Assembly: GCF_017306545.1 (NCBI RefSeq) | Contig: NZ_JAFKID010000031.1 | Span: 1-50,741 of the forward strand | Length of the DNA stretch: 50,741 bases | Origin: Mesorhizobium sp. | GTDB lineage: Bacteria > Pseudomonadota > Alphaproteobacteria > Rhizobiales > Rhizobiaceae | Reading direction: 5' to 3' | Shown here: positions 1 through 9,282 of the stretch, one piece after another | How the letters are laid out: each line of letters starts with the position of its first letter | Numbering within the stretch: the first letter of the stretch is position 1 | Notes under the pieces: model-generated | Database searches by the model: none | Told to the model about the DNA's origin: nothing | What the model saw: only the letters and a program-made list of their open reading frames with translations | Translations under genes and position numbers: made by a program

Positions 1-444
1 GGGAATACAGGCAGCTTCGACCCGGTGCAACCTCAGCGTCCCGAAGGCGAAACGGGTGAGCACCCCGACCGCGTCCGTCATCAGCCCGCGGCCGGCGTAA
101 CGCTCGCCCATCCAGTAGCCGATATGGCCGCTCTGGGCGACGCCGTGGCGGATGTTGCCGATGGTGATGCCGCCGGCGAGCTTGCCGTGCTCCTTCTCGA
201 TGATGAAGAAGGCGATGGCCGTGCCCTGCGCGTGGTCCTCGCGATAGCGGCCGATGCGATGGCGCCAGGCGGCGCGGTCGAGTTCGTCCGGCGTCCAGCG
301 CGGCTCCCAGCGCTCCAGGAAGGCCCGGCTCTGGCCGCGCAGCGCTGCCCATTCGGCGTAGTCGCCGGTGGCGGGCAGGCGCAGCGCCACCTTTTCGCCT
401 TTCAGCGCCGGCAGGTCACGGCGAAGGAAGGGAAGGGCGAACAC
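1..444 (-). CDS. GNAT family N-acetyltransferase (RimJ-like), truncated by window edge
   Basis: Reading the minus strand from a GTG at 444 gives a protein with a GNAT fold of the RimJ/RimL type: an early 'LKGEKVALRLP' strand, then 'GGITIGNIRHG', 'GHIGYWMGERYAGRGLMTDAV' split around the acetyl-CoA loop (YAGRGLMT), and 'FGTLRLHRVEA'. The 3-prime end lies outside the window, so the last 30 or so residues are missing. Such enzymes transfer acetyl from acetyl-CoA to an amino group, often of ribosomal proteins; the substrate here is not evident. The start codon is 17 bases after the M16 peptidase stop, so the two are probably co-transcribed. The GTG start is inferred; no ATG fits. Confidence 0.8.
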   Translation of the reverse strand, partial: MFALPFLRRDLPALKGEKVALRLPATGDYAEWAALRGQSRAFLERWEPRWTPDELDRAAWRHRIGRYREDHAQGTAIAFFIIEKEHGKLAGGITIGNIRHGVAQSGHIGYWMGERYAGRGLMTDAVGVLTRFAFGTLRLHRVEAACIP

Positions 445-460
445 GAAAACCGCCGCAAGG

Positions 461-1753
461 TTAGACGGCGAGCCTGCGCGCGGCCGGTTCGTGGCCCGGA
501 AGGGCGTCGAGAACCGACTCGTAGGGAACCAGCGTGCCGACCGGTCCCACCGCCGTCAGCGTCGGCTTGGTCGAAAACAGCCGCGAGGACAGGTCGGTCA
601 GCCGATCCACCGTCAGCGCCGAAAGGCGCTCCATCAGCTCTTCCTTCGGGACCGGCCGGCCGAACAGCAGAAGCTGGCGGGCGATCTGCGAGGCGCGGCT
701 GGCGGGGCTTTCTCCCGACATGATGAGGCCGGCGCGGTATTGCGCGCGGGCGCGGTCGAGTTCGTCCTGCTGAATGTCCTGGCCGGCCTTTTCCAGTTCC
801 CGCACGATGACGGGCACCAGTTGGGCGATGTCGGTCTGGCCGGTGGCGGCATGGACGCCGAAGATACCGGTGTCGGAAAAGCCCCAGTGAAAGGCATAGA
901 CCGAATAGCACAGGCCGCGCTTTTCGCGCACTTCCTGGAACAGCCGGGACGACATGCCGCCGCCGAGGATCATCGACAGCACCTGGGAAGCGTAGAAGTC
1001 ACGCACGTGATAGGCCCGGCCTTCGAAGCCGAGCACGACCTGCGCGTCCATCAGGTCCCGATTCTCGCGGAAATCGCCGCCGACATATTGCGCGTATTGC
1101 GGCGGCGCGCTCTCGGCCTTGGTGCGGAAGCCGGCCAGCCGCTTTTCGACCTCGCGCACGAAATCGTCATGGCGGACGTCGCCGGCCGCAACCACCACCA
1201 TGCGCTCGGCCCCGTATTGCCGTTCCATGAAGTCGTGGAGCTGCCTGGAGGTGAAGGATTTCACCGTCTCGGGCGTGCCGAGGATGGAGCGGCCGAGCGT
1301 CTGGTGGCGGAAGGCCGTTTCTGTGAAATGGTCGAAGACGACGTCGTCGGGCGTATCGTGCGCGGCGCCGATCTCTTGCAGGATGACGTTCTGCTCGCGC
1401 TCCAGCTCGTCCGGGTCGAATTCCGATTCTTGCAGGATGTCGGACAGGATATCGACCGCCAGCGGCACGTCGTTGGAGAGCACGCGGGCGTAGAACGAGG
1501 TCGTTTCGACGCTGGTGGCGGCGTTGATCTCGCCGCCGACGTTCTCGATTTCCGAGGCGATCTGGAAAGCGCTACGGCGCTTCGTCCCCTTGAACGCCAT
1601 GTGCTCCAAGAGGTGAGCCATTCCGTGCTCTTCGTCGCGTTCGTTGCGGGCGCCGGACTTGACCCAGGCGCCGAGCGCGACGGATTCGATGCTTGGAAGG
1701 GTTTCGGTGGCGACTGTCAGGCCGTTCGACAGACGGCTTACCTCAACACCCAT
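461..1753 (-). CDS. M16 family zinc metallopeptidase (processing peptidase-like)
   Basis: 430-residue single-module M16B peptidase, the size of the mitochondrial processing peptidase beta subunit and bacterial PqqL/YmxG homologues. The inverted zinc motif HxxEH is intact as H47-L-L-E50-H51, with the distal glutamate ligand at E127 (QNVILQE), 76 residues after H51, as usual for the family. The C-terminal half carries the conserved 'GGGMSSRLFQEVREKRGLCYSV' region split across residues around 265-285. It should cleave peptides in the cytoplasm or periplasm; no signal peptide is visible. It lies 14 bases downstream of threonine synthase on the same strand, a common rhizobial arrangement, which says little about substrate. 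Confidence 0.93.
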   Translation of the reverse strand: MGVEVSRLSNGLTVATETLPSIESVALGAWVKSGARNERDEEHGMAHLLEHMAFKGTKRRSAFQIASEIENVGGEINAATSVETTSFYARVLSNDVPLAVDILSDILQESEFDPDELEREQNVILQEIGAAHDTPDDVVFDHFTETAFRHQTLGRSILGTPETVKSFTSRQLHDFMERQYGAERMVVVAAGDVRHDDFVREVEKRLAGFRTKAESAPPQYAQYVGGDFRENRDLMDAQVVLGFEGRAYHVRDFYASQVLSMILGGGMSSRLFQEVREKRGLCYSVYAFHWGFSDTGIFGVHAATGQTDIAQLVPVIVRELEKAGQDIQQDELDRARAQYRAGLIMSGESPASRASQIARQLLLFGRPVPKEELMERLSALTVDRLTDLSSRLFSTKPTLTAVGPVGTLVPYESVLDALPGHEPAARRLAV

Positions 1754-1767
1754 ATAGCGGAAACTCC

Positions 1768-3162
1768 CTAACGCGCCGCCCTCGTGCGACGGCTTACATA
1801 ATCTTCCACCATTTTTATCTCCGATGGAAGTACCGTGTATTGTTCCTTTCTTTCCATCATGCCGGACAGCCAGGCCGGCAATGCGGGCGTCACCCCGCTC
1901 GCGGCCTCGACCGCCGCCGGGAACTTTGCCGGATGGGCGGTGCCGAGCACGACCATCGGCGCCGTTGTCCGCCTTTCGGCCGCGACGCGCACCCCGGCCG
2001 CGGTATGCGGGTCCAGGAGATAGCCGCTCTGCGCAAGCGTCGCGCCGATGGTGGCCGCCGTTTCGGTGACGCCGGAACGGCCGGCCTCGAATTCGGCGCG
2101 GATGCGCGACAGGTCGCCCTCGTCCAGCGTGAAGGCGCCCGATTGCTTGAGCGAGGCCATGTAGCGCCGCACGGTCGCGGCGTCGCGGCCGCTGGCTTCG
2201 AACAGCAGCCGCTCGAAATTGGAGGAAACCTGGATATCCATCGACGGCGAGGTCGTCGCGACGACGCCCATGGTCTTGTACTCGCCGCTCGCCAGCGTGC
2301 GCGCCAATATGTCGTTGTCGTTGGTGGCGATGACGAGCCGCTCGATCGGCAGCCCCATCTTCTTGGCGGCGTAGCCGGCGAAGATGTCGCCGAAATTGCC
2401 GGTCGGCACGGTAAAGGAAACAGGCCGGTCCGGCGCGCCGAGCGACAGGGCGGAGGAGAAATAATAGACGATCTGCGCCATGATGCGGGCCCAGTTGATC
2501 GAGTTGACGCCCGAAAGCGCCACCCGGTCGCGGAAGGCGTGGTCGTTGAACATGTCCTTCAACATGCCCTGGCAGTCGTCGAAATTGCCCTCGATCGCCA
2601 GCGCGTGCACGTTGGCGGCGGTCGAGGTGGTCATCTGGCGCTGCTGCACCGGCGAGACGCGCCCGTGCGGGAACAGGATGAAGACGTCGGTGCGCTCGCG
2701 CCCGGCGAACGCCTCGATGGCCGCGCCGCCAGTGTCGCCCGAAGTGGCGCCGACGATGGTCGCATGCTGGCCGCGCGCGGCAAGCACATGGTCCATCAGC
2801 CGGGCAAGCAACTGCATGGCTACGTCCTTGAAGGCGAGCGTCGGGCCGTGGAAAAGTTCCAGCACGAACGTGTCGGGGCCGATCTGCACGAGCGGGCAGA
2901 CGGCGTCGTGGCGGAAGGTAGCGTAGGCTTCGCGCACCATCGCTTCGAAGGCGGCGGGCTCGATCTCGTCGCCGATAAACGGGCTAAGCAGCCGCACCGC
3001 GAGGTCCGGATAGGCTAGCCCGCGCATGGCGCGGATCTCGGCCGCCGAGAAATGCGGCCATTCCTGCGGAACGTAGAGGCCGCCGTCGCGCGCCAGGCCG
3101 GCAAGCACGGCATCGGAAAATCCCAGAGCGGGGGCTTCCCCGCGAGTGCTCACATAACGCAT
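1768..3162 (-). CDS. thrC: Threonine synthase
   Basis: 464-residue PLP enzyme converting O-phospho-L-homoserine to threonine, the last step of the threonine branch of the aspartate pathway. The start is taken as the ATG at 3162 (MRYVSTRGEAP), which matches the family N-terminus; the reading frame stays open 48 bases upstream but that extension is low-complexity arginine-rich. The PLP lysine is K112 in 'PTLAFKDVAMQ', and a phosphate-binding 'TVPTGNFGD' loop follows at about 250. Length agrees with the long class of threonine synthase found in proteobacteria and fungi. First gene of a minus-strand set with the M16 peptidase and the acetyltransferase. Confidence 0.96.
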   Translation of the reverse strand: MRYVSTRGEAPALGFSDAVLAGLARDGGLYVPQEWPHFSAAEIRAMRGLAYPDLAVRLLSPFIGDEIEPAAFEAMVREAYATFRHDAVCPLVQIGPDTFVLELFHGPTLAFKDVAMQLLARLMDHVLAARGQHATIVGATSGDTGGAAIEAFAGRERTDVFILFPHGRVSPVQQRQMTTSTAANVHALAIEGNFDDCQGMLKDMFNDHAFRDRVALSGVNSINWARIMAQIVYYFSSALSLGAPDRPVSFTVPTGNFGDIFAGYAAKKMGLPIERLVIATNDNDILARTLASGEYKTMGVVATTSPSMDIQVSSNFERLLFEASGRDAATVRRYMASLKQSGAFTLDEGDLSRIRAEFEAGRSGVTETAATIGATLAQSGYLLDPHTAAGVRVAAERRTTAPMVVLGTAHPAKFPAAVEAASGVTPALPAWLSGMMERKEQYTVLPSEIKMVEDYVSRRTRAAR

Positions 3163-3287
3163 GACCGACACTCCGTCTCCGTCCCGTCCGCGCCGCCGCG
3201 CGGAGCGCATTTTGTTCGCGCTCTCAGTCGCATTTTTGCCGCCGGGTTGCTATAGGACACCGGCTTTGCCAGAGGGAAGTGCAATCA

Positions 3288-3995
3288 ATGGTGTTTCGTT
3301 CGTTCAGCGGCCGCTTTGTCGCGGGTGTCATGCTCGCCGGCTTTATGCTCACCGTCGCCGGTTGCCAATCGAGCGACAGCGGCGGCATCCTGAACCTCGG
3401 AACCCAGAAGCAGGACCCCCAGGCCGCCCAGCCCAAGGTGACGGCCAGTTCCTTGCAGGCCTATTGCCCGAAGGTGACGGTGCGCGACGGAACCGCCTAC
3501 TACGATTCCTATGCCAAGGGCGGGCAGGGCGACCAGAGCAAGATCGTCTACCAGGCGTCGATTGCCGACGTGACCCGCGATTGCAGCCAGGGCAACGGCA
3601 CGCTGACCTTGAACGTCGCCATCGCCGGCAAGGTGGTTCCCGGTCCTCTCGCCTCCACGGGAACCATCACCATGCCGATCCGCATCGTCGTGGCGCATGG
3701 CGCCGACGTCCTCTATTCCCAGTTGCACCAGTACAAGCTGCAACTGTCCGACCTGTCGGCGGCCACGCAGTTCGTCTTCAACGAGCCCAATATCACGGTG
3801 CCCGCGCCGACCGCGAAGGATTACCAGGTCTTCGCCGGCTATGACGAAGGGCCGGCCAAGCCGGCGGCGGCTGCCGCCAAGCCGAGGCCGCACAGGAAGA
3901 AGGCGCCGGTCGTGAAAAAGACCGTGCCGGTGGCCAACGCGCCGGCCCAGCAGGCGCCGTCGTCGCAGACCTCGATCTCCGATATTCCGCGCTGA
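3288..3995 (+). CDS. Hypothetical lipoprotein
   Basis: Predicted 235-residue lipoprotein. The N-terminus has charged residues, a hydrophobic stretch and a lipobox TVAGC with the lipidated cysteine near residue 27. The middle part (about 45-190) is a predicted beta-rich domain; the tail after about 195 is rich in alanine, proline and lysine (linker or wall-contact segment). ATG at 3288 is preferred over an upstream GTG at 3279 because AGAGGGA at 3271-3277 sits 10 bases before it. The protein family is not recognised by function; conserved cysteines beyond the lipobox include one in 'QAYCPKV'. It is divergent from thrC and stands alone. Confidence 0.85.
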   Translation: MVFRSFSGRFVAGVMLAGFMLTVAGCQSSDSGGILNLGTQKQDPQAAQPKVTASSLQAYCPKVTVRDGTAYYDSYAKGGQGDQSKIVYQASIADVTRDCSQGNGTLTLNVAIAGKVVPGPLASTGTITMPIRIVVAHGADVLYSQLHQYKLQLSDLSAATQFVFNEPNITVPAPTAKDYQVFAGYDEGPAKPAAAAAKPRPHRKKAPVVKKTVPVANAPAQQAPSSQTSISDIPR

Positions 3996-4073
3996 CCATC
4001 ATTTCGCTACGCCCCGGAATGACGCGAATGAGGGCAGCCGGTCATCTTTGATGAATCCGACTGTGCACACTTC

Positions 4074-4760
4074 CTAGTCGGCGGACCATTCCGAAAGGGC
4101 GGCGATCACGCCCTTGAGTTCCGGCCAGCGGCGGATGACGGTTTCCGCGCCTGCCTCGGTCAGTGCGTCGGCGTGGCCGGGATAGCTGTGCGCCGCGCCG
4201 GTGAAGCCGATCACCCGCATGCCGGCGCGCCGGGCGCCGGTGACGCCGTGGACGGAATCCTCGATGACGAAGCAGCGCGCCGGGTTCGCGCCGAGTGTCT
4301 CGGCCGCATGCAGGAAAACGTCCGGCGCCGGCTTGGTCTTGCCCGTAGGCGTCTCCAGCGCGGAGAAGATGCGGCCCGAAAACAGCGGCAGCAGCCGCGT
4401 CCGCTCCAGCATGAATTCGATGCGCTCGGTGCGCGAGTTGGAGCAGATGCAGCGCGGCACGGCAATCGATGCGACCGCTTCGTGCACGCCCTCGATGGCC
4501 CGCACGTCGCGCTTCAGCCGCTGGTCGACCAGGTCCTCGGCACGGTCAATGAGGGCGATCTGGAAGGGGATGCCGGCCCGTTCCTCGATGCTCAACAGGA
4601 TGTCCTTGAAGGTGAGCCCGGCATAGCTGCTCGCGATTTCCTCCGCCGAAATCTCGAAGCCGGCCGCCGTGATCAGCTCGGCTTCGACGCGCGCCGCGAT
4701 GATTTCGGAATCGACGAGCACGCCGTCGCAATCGAAAATAACGAGTTCGGGCTGGGGCAT
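4074..4760 (-). CDS. HAD-superfamily hydrolase (Gph / beta-phosphoglucomutase-like)
   Basis: 228-residue haloacid dehalogenase-fold protein, subfamily with an alpha-helical cap inserted after motif I. Motif I is FDCDGV with the nucleophile D10 and D12; motif II is 'ICSNS'; motif III lysine is in 'TKPAPD'; motif IV is 'VIEDSVHG'. These signatures fit phosphoglycolate phosphatase, beta-phosphoglucomutase and sugar-phosphate phosphatases; the sequence does not decide between them. Start taken at the ATG at 4760 (MPQPELVIFDCDG), because the 23 residues encoded upstream lack family similarity. It is divergent from ccrM with about 150 bases between the starts. Confidence 0.9.
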   Translation of the reverse strand: MPQPELVIFDCDGVLVDSEIIAARVEAELITAAGFEISAEEIASSYAGLTFKDILLSIEERAGIPFQIALIDRAEDLVDQRLKRDVRAIEGVHEAVASIAVPRCICSNSRTERIEFMLERTRLLPLFSGRIFSALETPTGKTKPAPDVFLHAAETLGANPARCFVIEDSVHGVTGARRAGMRVIGFTGAAHSYPGHADALTEAGAETVIRRWPELKGVIAALSEWSAD

Positions 4761-6047
<1,287 letters not shown>

Positions 6048-6122
6048 CGAAGCCGGGCGGCGCGGCGGCGGCCATCGCGAAGCTGAATCGGAAACTCAGG
6101 CGTCACCGCCAGATGATCCAAT

Positions 6123-6734
6123 TCATGCGGCAATTCCGAACGTCTTCAGGTCCGACTTCAGCGTCGCCGCGTCGGTAAACAGCACCGCCTGCCAGCCGGC
6201 CGCCCTGGCGCCGTCGACATTGTTGCGGCTGTCGTCGATGAACAGCGTCGCCGCCGGATCGAGGTCGAACGCCTGCGCATGGCGGTCGTAGATCGCGCGG
6301 TCCGGCTTGATCAGGCCGACTTCGCCCGAAACCGTCACGCCGCGCGGCCTGTTCAGGAAGGCGAAGCGCCGGCGGGCTTCGACAAAGGTGTCGGCGGCGA
6401 AATTGGTCAGCATCGTCACGTCGCGGCCGGCGTCGATCAGGCCTTCCATCACGGCGACGCTGTCGTCATAGGCGTGCGGCACCATCTCGTGCCAGTGGCG
6501 GCGGAAATTGCGGATGTTTTCCGTATGGCCGGGATGCGCGGCAATCAGCAGCGCCTCGGCGTCCTCCCACGTGCGGCCGCGATCCTGCTCGATGTTCCAG
6601 GCGCTGGTGCAGACATTGTCGAAGAACCATTTGCGTTTCCCCGCATCCGGGATCAGCCGGCTGAACGGCAGGTCGGGATCGTAGTGGATCAGCACCTTGC
6701 CGATGTCGAACACGATGTGGCGGATTTCGGTCAT
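6123..6734 (-). CDS. HAD-superfamily hydrolase (YihX-like)
   Basis: 203-residue HAD hydrolase. Motif I is FDIGKVL (nucleophile D10) with glycine in the second acid position, as in the YihX / epoxide-hydrolase N-terminal subgroup. Motif II 'LTNFAAD', motif III lysine in 'IKPDRAIYD' and motif IV 'FIDDSRNNVDGA' are all present. YihX dephosphorylates alpha-glucose-1-phosphate; this protein's substrate is unknown. Its ATG at 6734 overlaps the mutY stop codon by four bases (ATGA), so it is translated as the second gene of a mutY operon. The 3-prime end faces ccrM with a 75-base gap. Confidence 0.92.
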   Translation of the reverse strand: MTEIRHIVFDIGKVLIHYDPDLPFSRLIPDAGKRKWFFDNVCTSAWNIEQDRGRTWEDAEALLIAAHPGHTENIRNFRRHWHEMVPHAYDDSVAVMEGLIDAGRDVTMLTNFAADTFVEARRRFAFLNRPRGVTVSGEVGLIKPDRAIYDRHAQAFDLDPAATLFIDDSRNNVDGARAAGWQAVLFTDAATLKSDLKTFGIAA

Positions 6735-7846
6735 GCCTTCTTCACTCGCTTTGCTTTGGTCGCATCCGGGATGGCGGCCTCGATGGCCTTTTTCATGACC
6801 GTCGGCAAGGCTTCGCCCGAAATCCCGGAGGGACCCGACCAGAAATGGCCTGCCGGCGCCGGTCCGTCCGTTTCGGTGCGAAAAACGACGAGTTCCAGCG
6901 CAAAGTGCGTGAAGACGTGGCCGATCGTTCCCGCCTTTCGCCAGTCGGCCGCGAACGGCGCGGCCGAGGCGTCCGTCGCTCCGTCGGCGCGCGCGGTCCA
7001 GCCGGTCGTCGGCACCTCGCTCATGCCGCCAAGCAGGCCCTTGTCTGGCCGCTTGCGCAAGAGCACGGCGCCGTCGCTGCGCACGGCGACGAAGGCGGCG
7101 CCGCGCCTGAGCGGCTTTTCCGGTTTGGCTGGGCGGACGGGATAGAATTCGGGGTCGCCGTTCGCCAGCGCGCTGCACTCCTCGCGGACAGGACACAACA
7201 TGCAGCGCGGCCGGCGCGGCGTGCAGATGGTGGCGCCGAGATCCATCGTCGCCTGGGCGAAATCGCCGGGCCGCTCCTGCGGCACCAGTCGTTCCACAAC
7301 GGCGCGAACTTCCGCCTTCGCCTGCGGCAGCGGCGTGGCGATGGAGAACAGGCGCGTCATCACCCGCTCGACATTGCCGTCCACCACGGCGGCCGGCCGG
7401 TCGAAGGCGATGGCGGCAATCGCAGCGGCCGTATAGGAGCCGATGCCGGGCAGGGCGCGCAGGCTGTCTTCGCTGTCCGGAAAGATGCCGCCCGCCGCCG
7501 TGACCCGGTCGGCGCACGCCTTGAGGTTGCGCGCCCGCGAATAATAGCCGAGCCCGGCCCATGCCTTCATGACGTCGTCATTCGACGCGGCCGCCAGCGC
7601 CGTGACGGTCGGCCATTTTTCCACGAAGGCGCTGAAATAGGCTTTCACCGCCTCGACCGTCGTCTGCTGGAGCATGACTTCCGAAAGCCAGACGCGGTAA
7701 GGGTCCGGCTGCACGCCGCGCGCCAGGTCGCGCGGCGGCACGCGCCAGGGCAGGTCGCGGTGGTGGCCGTCGTACCAGGCGAGCAGCCGCGCGGCGATGC
7801 CGCCGTGCCGCGGCGCGGGGTTGCGAACGGGCTTGGGCGGTGCCAT
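6731..7846 (-). CDS. mutY: A/G-specific adenine DNA glycosylase
   Basis: 371-residue base-excision repair enzyme that removes adenine mispaired with 8-oxoguanine. Visible features: catalytic-region glutamate in 'SEVMLQQT' (E56), helix-hairpin-helix 'LPGIGSYTA' at 132-140, catalytic aspartate D156 in 'VVDGN', and the complete [4Fe-4S] ligand set C208-x6-C215-x2-C218-x5-C224. The C-terminal Nudix-like domain (about 235-360) for 8-oxoG recognition is also present. The start is the ATG at 7846 (MAPPKPVRNP); the frame is open for 89 codons upstream, but that part is the antisense of the neighbouring DUF721 gene. Divergent from the DUF721 gene with 43 bases between. Confidence 0.96.
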   Translation of the reverse strand: MAPPKPVRNPAPRHGGIAARLLAWYDGHHRDLPWRVPPRDLARGVQPDPYRVWLSEVMLQQTTVEAVKAYFSAFVEKWPTVTALAAASNDDVMKAWAGLGYYSRARNLKACADRVTAAGGIFPDSEDSLRALPGIGSYTAAAIAAIAFDRPAAVVDGNVERVMTRLFSIATPLPQAKAEVRAVVERLVPQERPGDFAQATMDLGATICTPRRPRCMLCPVREECSALANGDPEFYPVRPAKPEKPLRRGAAFVAVRSDGAVLLRKRPDKGLLGGMSEVPTTGWTARADGATDASAAPFAADWRKAGTIGHVFTHFALELVVFRTETDGPAPAGHFWSGPSGISGEALPTVMKKAIEAAIPDATKAKRVKKA

Positions 7847-7889
7847 TGATCCTCGATGGGACGGCGTAAGGCCGTCGTCTGGAGCACGC

Positions 7890-8387
7890 ATGGCAGGGAA
7901 AAGGTTTTCGGGCAATCCCGTTCCGGTCAGCGATCTGGCGACCGGCATTCTCGACCCGATGCTGCGCAAGCGCGCCGGCATCTCGGTCGGGCTCGTCCAG
8001 TCGTGGGAAGAGATCGTCGGGCCGCGCCTCGCCCAACTGTCGCGGCCCGAGCGCGTCCAGTGGCCGCGCCGCATGAACGAGCACGACCCGTTCCAGCCGG
8101 CGGCGCTCGTCATCGCCTGCGAAGGCGTGGCGGCGCTGCATATCCAGCATCAGACCGACGAGATCATCGGCCGCGTCAACGCCTTTCTCGGCTTTGCCGC
8201 CATCGGCCGCGTCAGGATCGTGCAGAAGCCCGCGAGTGTCAGGCGCAAGCCGCCGGCGCCCGCGCCGCGGACGCTTTCGAAGGCCGAGCGCAGCCAGGTG
8301 GCCTCGGCGGTCGGCGGCATCGAGGACGAAGCGCTGCGAAAATCGCTGGAACGGCTCGGCAGCGCCGTGCTCGGTTTCCGCAAATAA
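7890..8387 (+). CDS. DUF721 / DciA-like protein
   Basis: 165-residue DUF721 protein. The N-terminal half carries the family core: 'LVQSWEEIVGPRLAQLSRPERVQW', here read in two parts, followed by 'ALVIACEGVAALHIQHQTDEII', the KH-like strand-helix segment. DciA proteins with this domain load the replicative helicase DnaB in bacteria without DnaC; alphaproteobacteria use this system, so the role is probable but not shown here. The C-terminal 60 residues are basic and variable. ATG at 7890 is chosen because the upstream open frame is antisense to mutY. It precedes the DsbA-like gene and smc, a conserved rhizobial gene order. Confidence 0.88.
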   Translation: MAGKRFSGNPVPVSDLATGILDPMLRKRAGISVGLVQSWEEIVGPRLAQLSRPERVQWPRRMNEHDPFQPAALVIACEGVAALHIQHQTDEIIGRVNAFLGFAAIGRVRIVQKPASVRRKPPAPAPRTLSKAERSQVASAVGGIEDEALRKSLERLGSAVLGFRK

Positions 8388-8535
8388 TGGCGGTTCGGGC
8401 CTGTAACTCGCATATTCGTGATCGGTAGGCCGGGGCTTGCCGATTGGCTTGGGGATGCAGATGCCTTAATTCGCGCCAACTCTCGCTTTTTCGTGCCTTT
8501 GCGTCGCAAAATTCAATGTCATTCAGGTGATTCGC

Positions 8536-9255
8536 ATGATCCGTGTCTTGTCCCGTAGAACCGCCCTCGCCACGCTGGCCGCCGTGCCGGCCGCAGTCGT
8601 GCTTGCGGCGTGCAGCGATTCCGGCAAGGCGGAAGCCGAAACCAAGCCGGCCGAACCCGCAAAGCCCGCCGATGCCGCCAAGCCGGCGGTCGAGGCGCCG
8701 CAGCCGCAAGGCACCGTCGACATGGCGCAATTGCTGAAACCCGGCGCGCTGCCGGACAAGTCGCTGGGCAAGGACGACGCGCCCGTCACCATCGTCGAAT
8801 ACGCCTCGATGACCTGCCCGCACTGCGCCCATTTCAACGACACGACCTTCCCCGACCTGAAGACGAAGTACATCGACACCGGCAAGGTCCGTTACATCCT
8901 GCGCGAATTTCCGTTCGATCCGCGCGCCGAAGCCGGCTTCATGCTCGCCCGCTGCGCCGGCGACAACTATTTCCCCATGGTCGACGTGCTGTTCAAGCAG
9001 CAGGAGAACTGGGTGACGGCCCAAAACGCCAAGGATGCGCTGTTCCAGCTTTCCAAGCTGGCCGGTTTTACACAGGAGAGCTTCAACGCCTGCTTGACGG
9101 ACCAGAAGCTTCTCGACCAAGTGAGGGCGGTGCAGAAGCGCGGCGCGGACGAATTCAAGGTGGATTCCACGCCCACCTTCTTCATCAACGGCAAGACCTA
9201 CAAGGGGGCAATGTCGATTGAGGAAATGTCGGCCATCATCGACCCTCTGCTGTGA
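8536..9255 (+). CDS. DsbA-like thiol oxidoreductase, lipoprotein
   Basis: 239-residue DsbA family protein. The N-terminus combines a twin-arginine-like 'SRRTALATLA' with a lipobox LAAC, so Cys26 is likely lipidated after export. An alanine/proline/lysine-rich linker (30-65) leads to a thioredoxin fold with active site C94-P-H-C97 and the cis-proline region 'VDSTPTFFINGK'. It should oxidise or reduce periplasmic thiols and resembles BdbD/DsbA-type proteins with a helical insertion. ATG at 8536 has AGGTG about 7 bases upstream; an in-frame GTG at 8527 is possible. It is 27 bases upstream of smc. Confidence 0.92.
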   Translation: MIRVLSRRTALATLAAVPAAVVLAACSDSGKAEAETKPAEPAKPADAAKPAVEAPQPQGTVDMAQLLKPGALPDKSLGKDDAPVTIVEYASMTCPHCAHFNDTTFPDLKTKYIDTGKVRYILREFPFDPRAEAGFMLARCAGDNYFPMVDVLFKQQENWVTAQNAKDALFQLSKLAGFTQESFNACLTDQKLLDQVRAVQKRGADEFKVDSTPTFFINGKTYKGAMSIEEMSAIIDPLL

Positions 9256-9282
9256 TGGTCCCGTGACGGCGGGGCGGCGCGG

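Noticed and set aside
25-1771. Plus-strand frames over the acetyltransferase and M16 peptidase
   Set aside because: They are shadows of genes with intact catalytic motifs on the minus strand.
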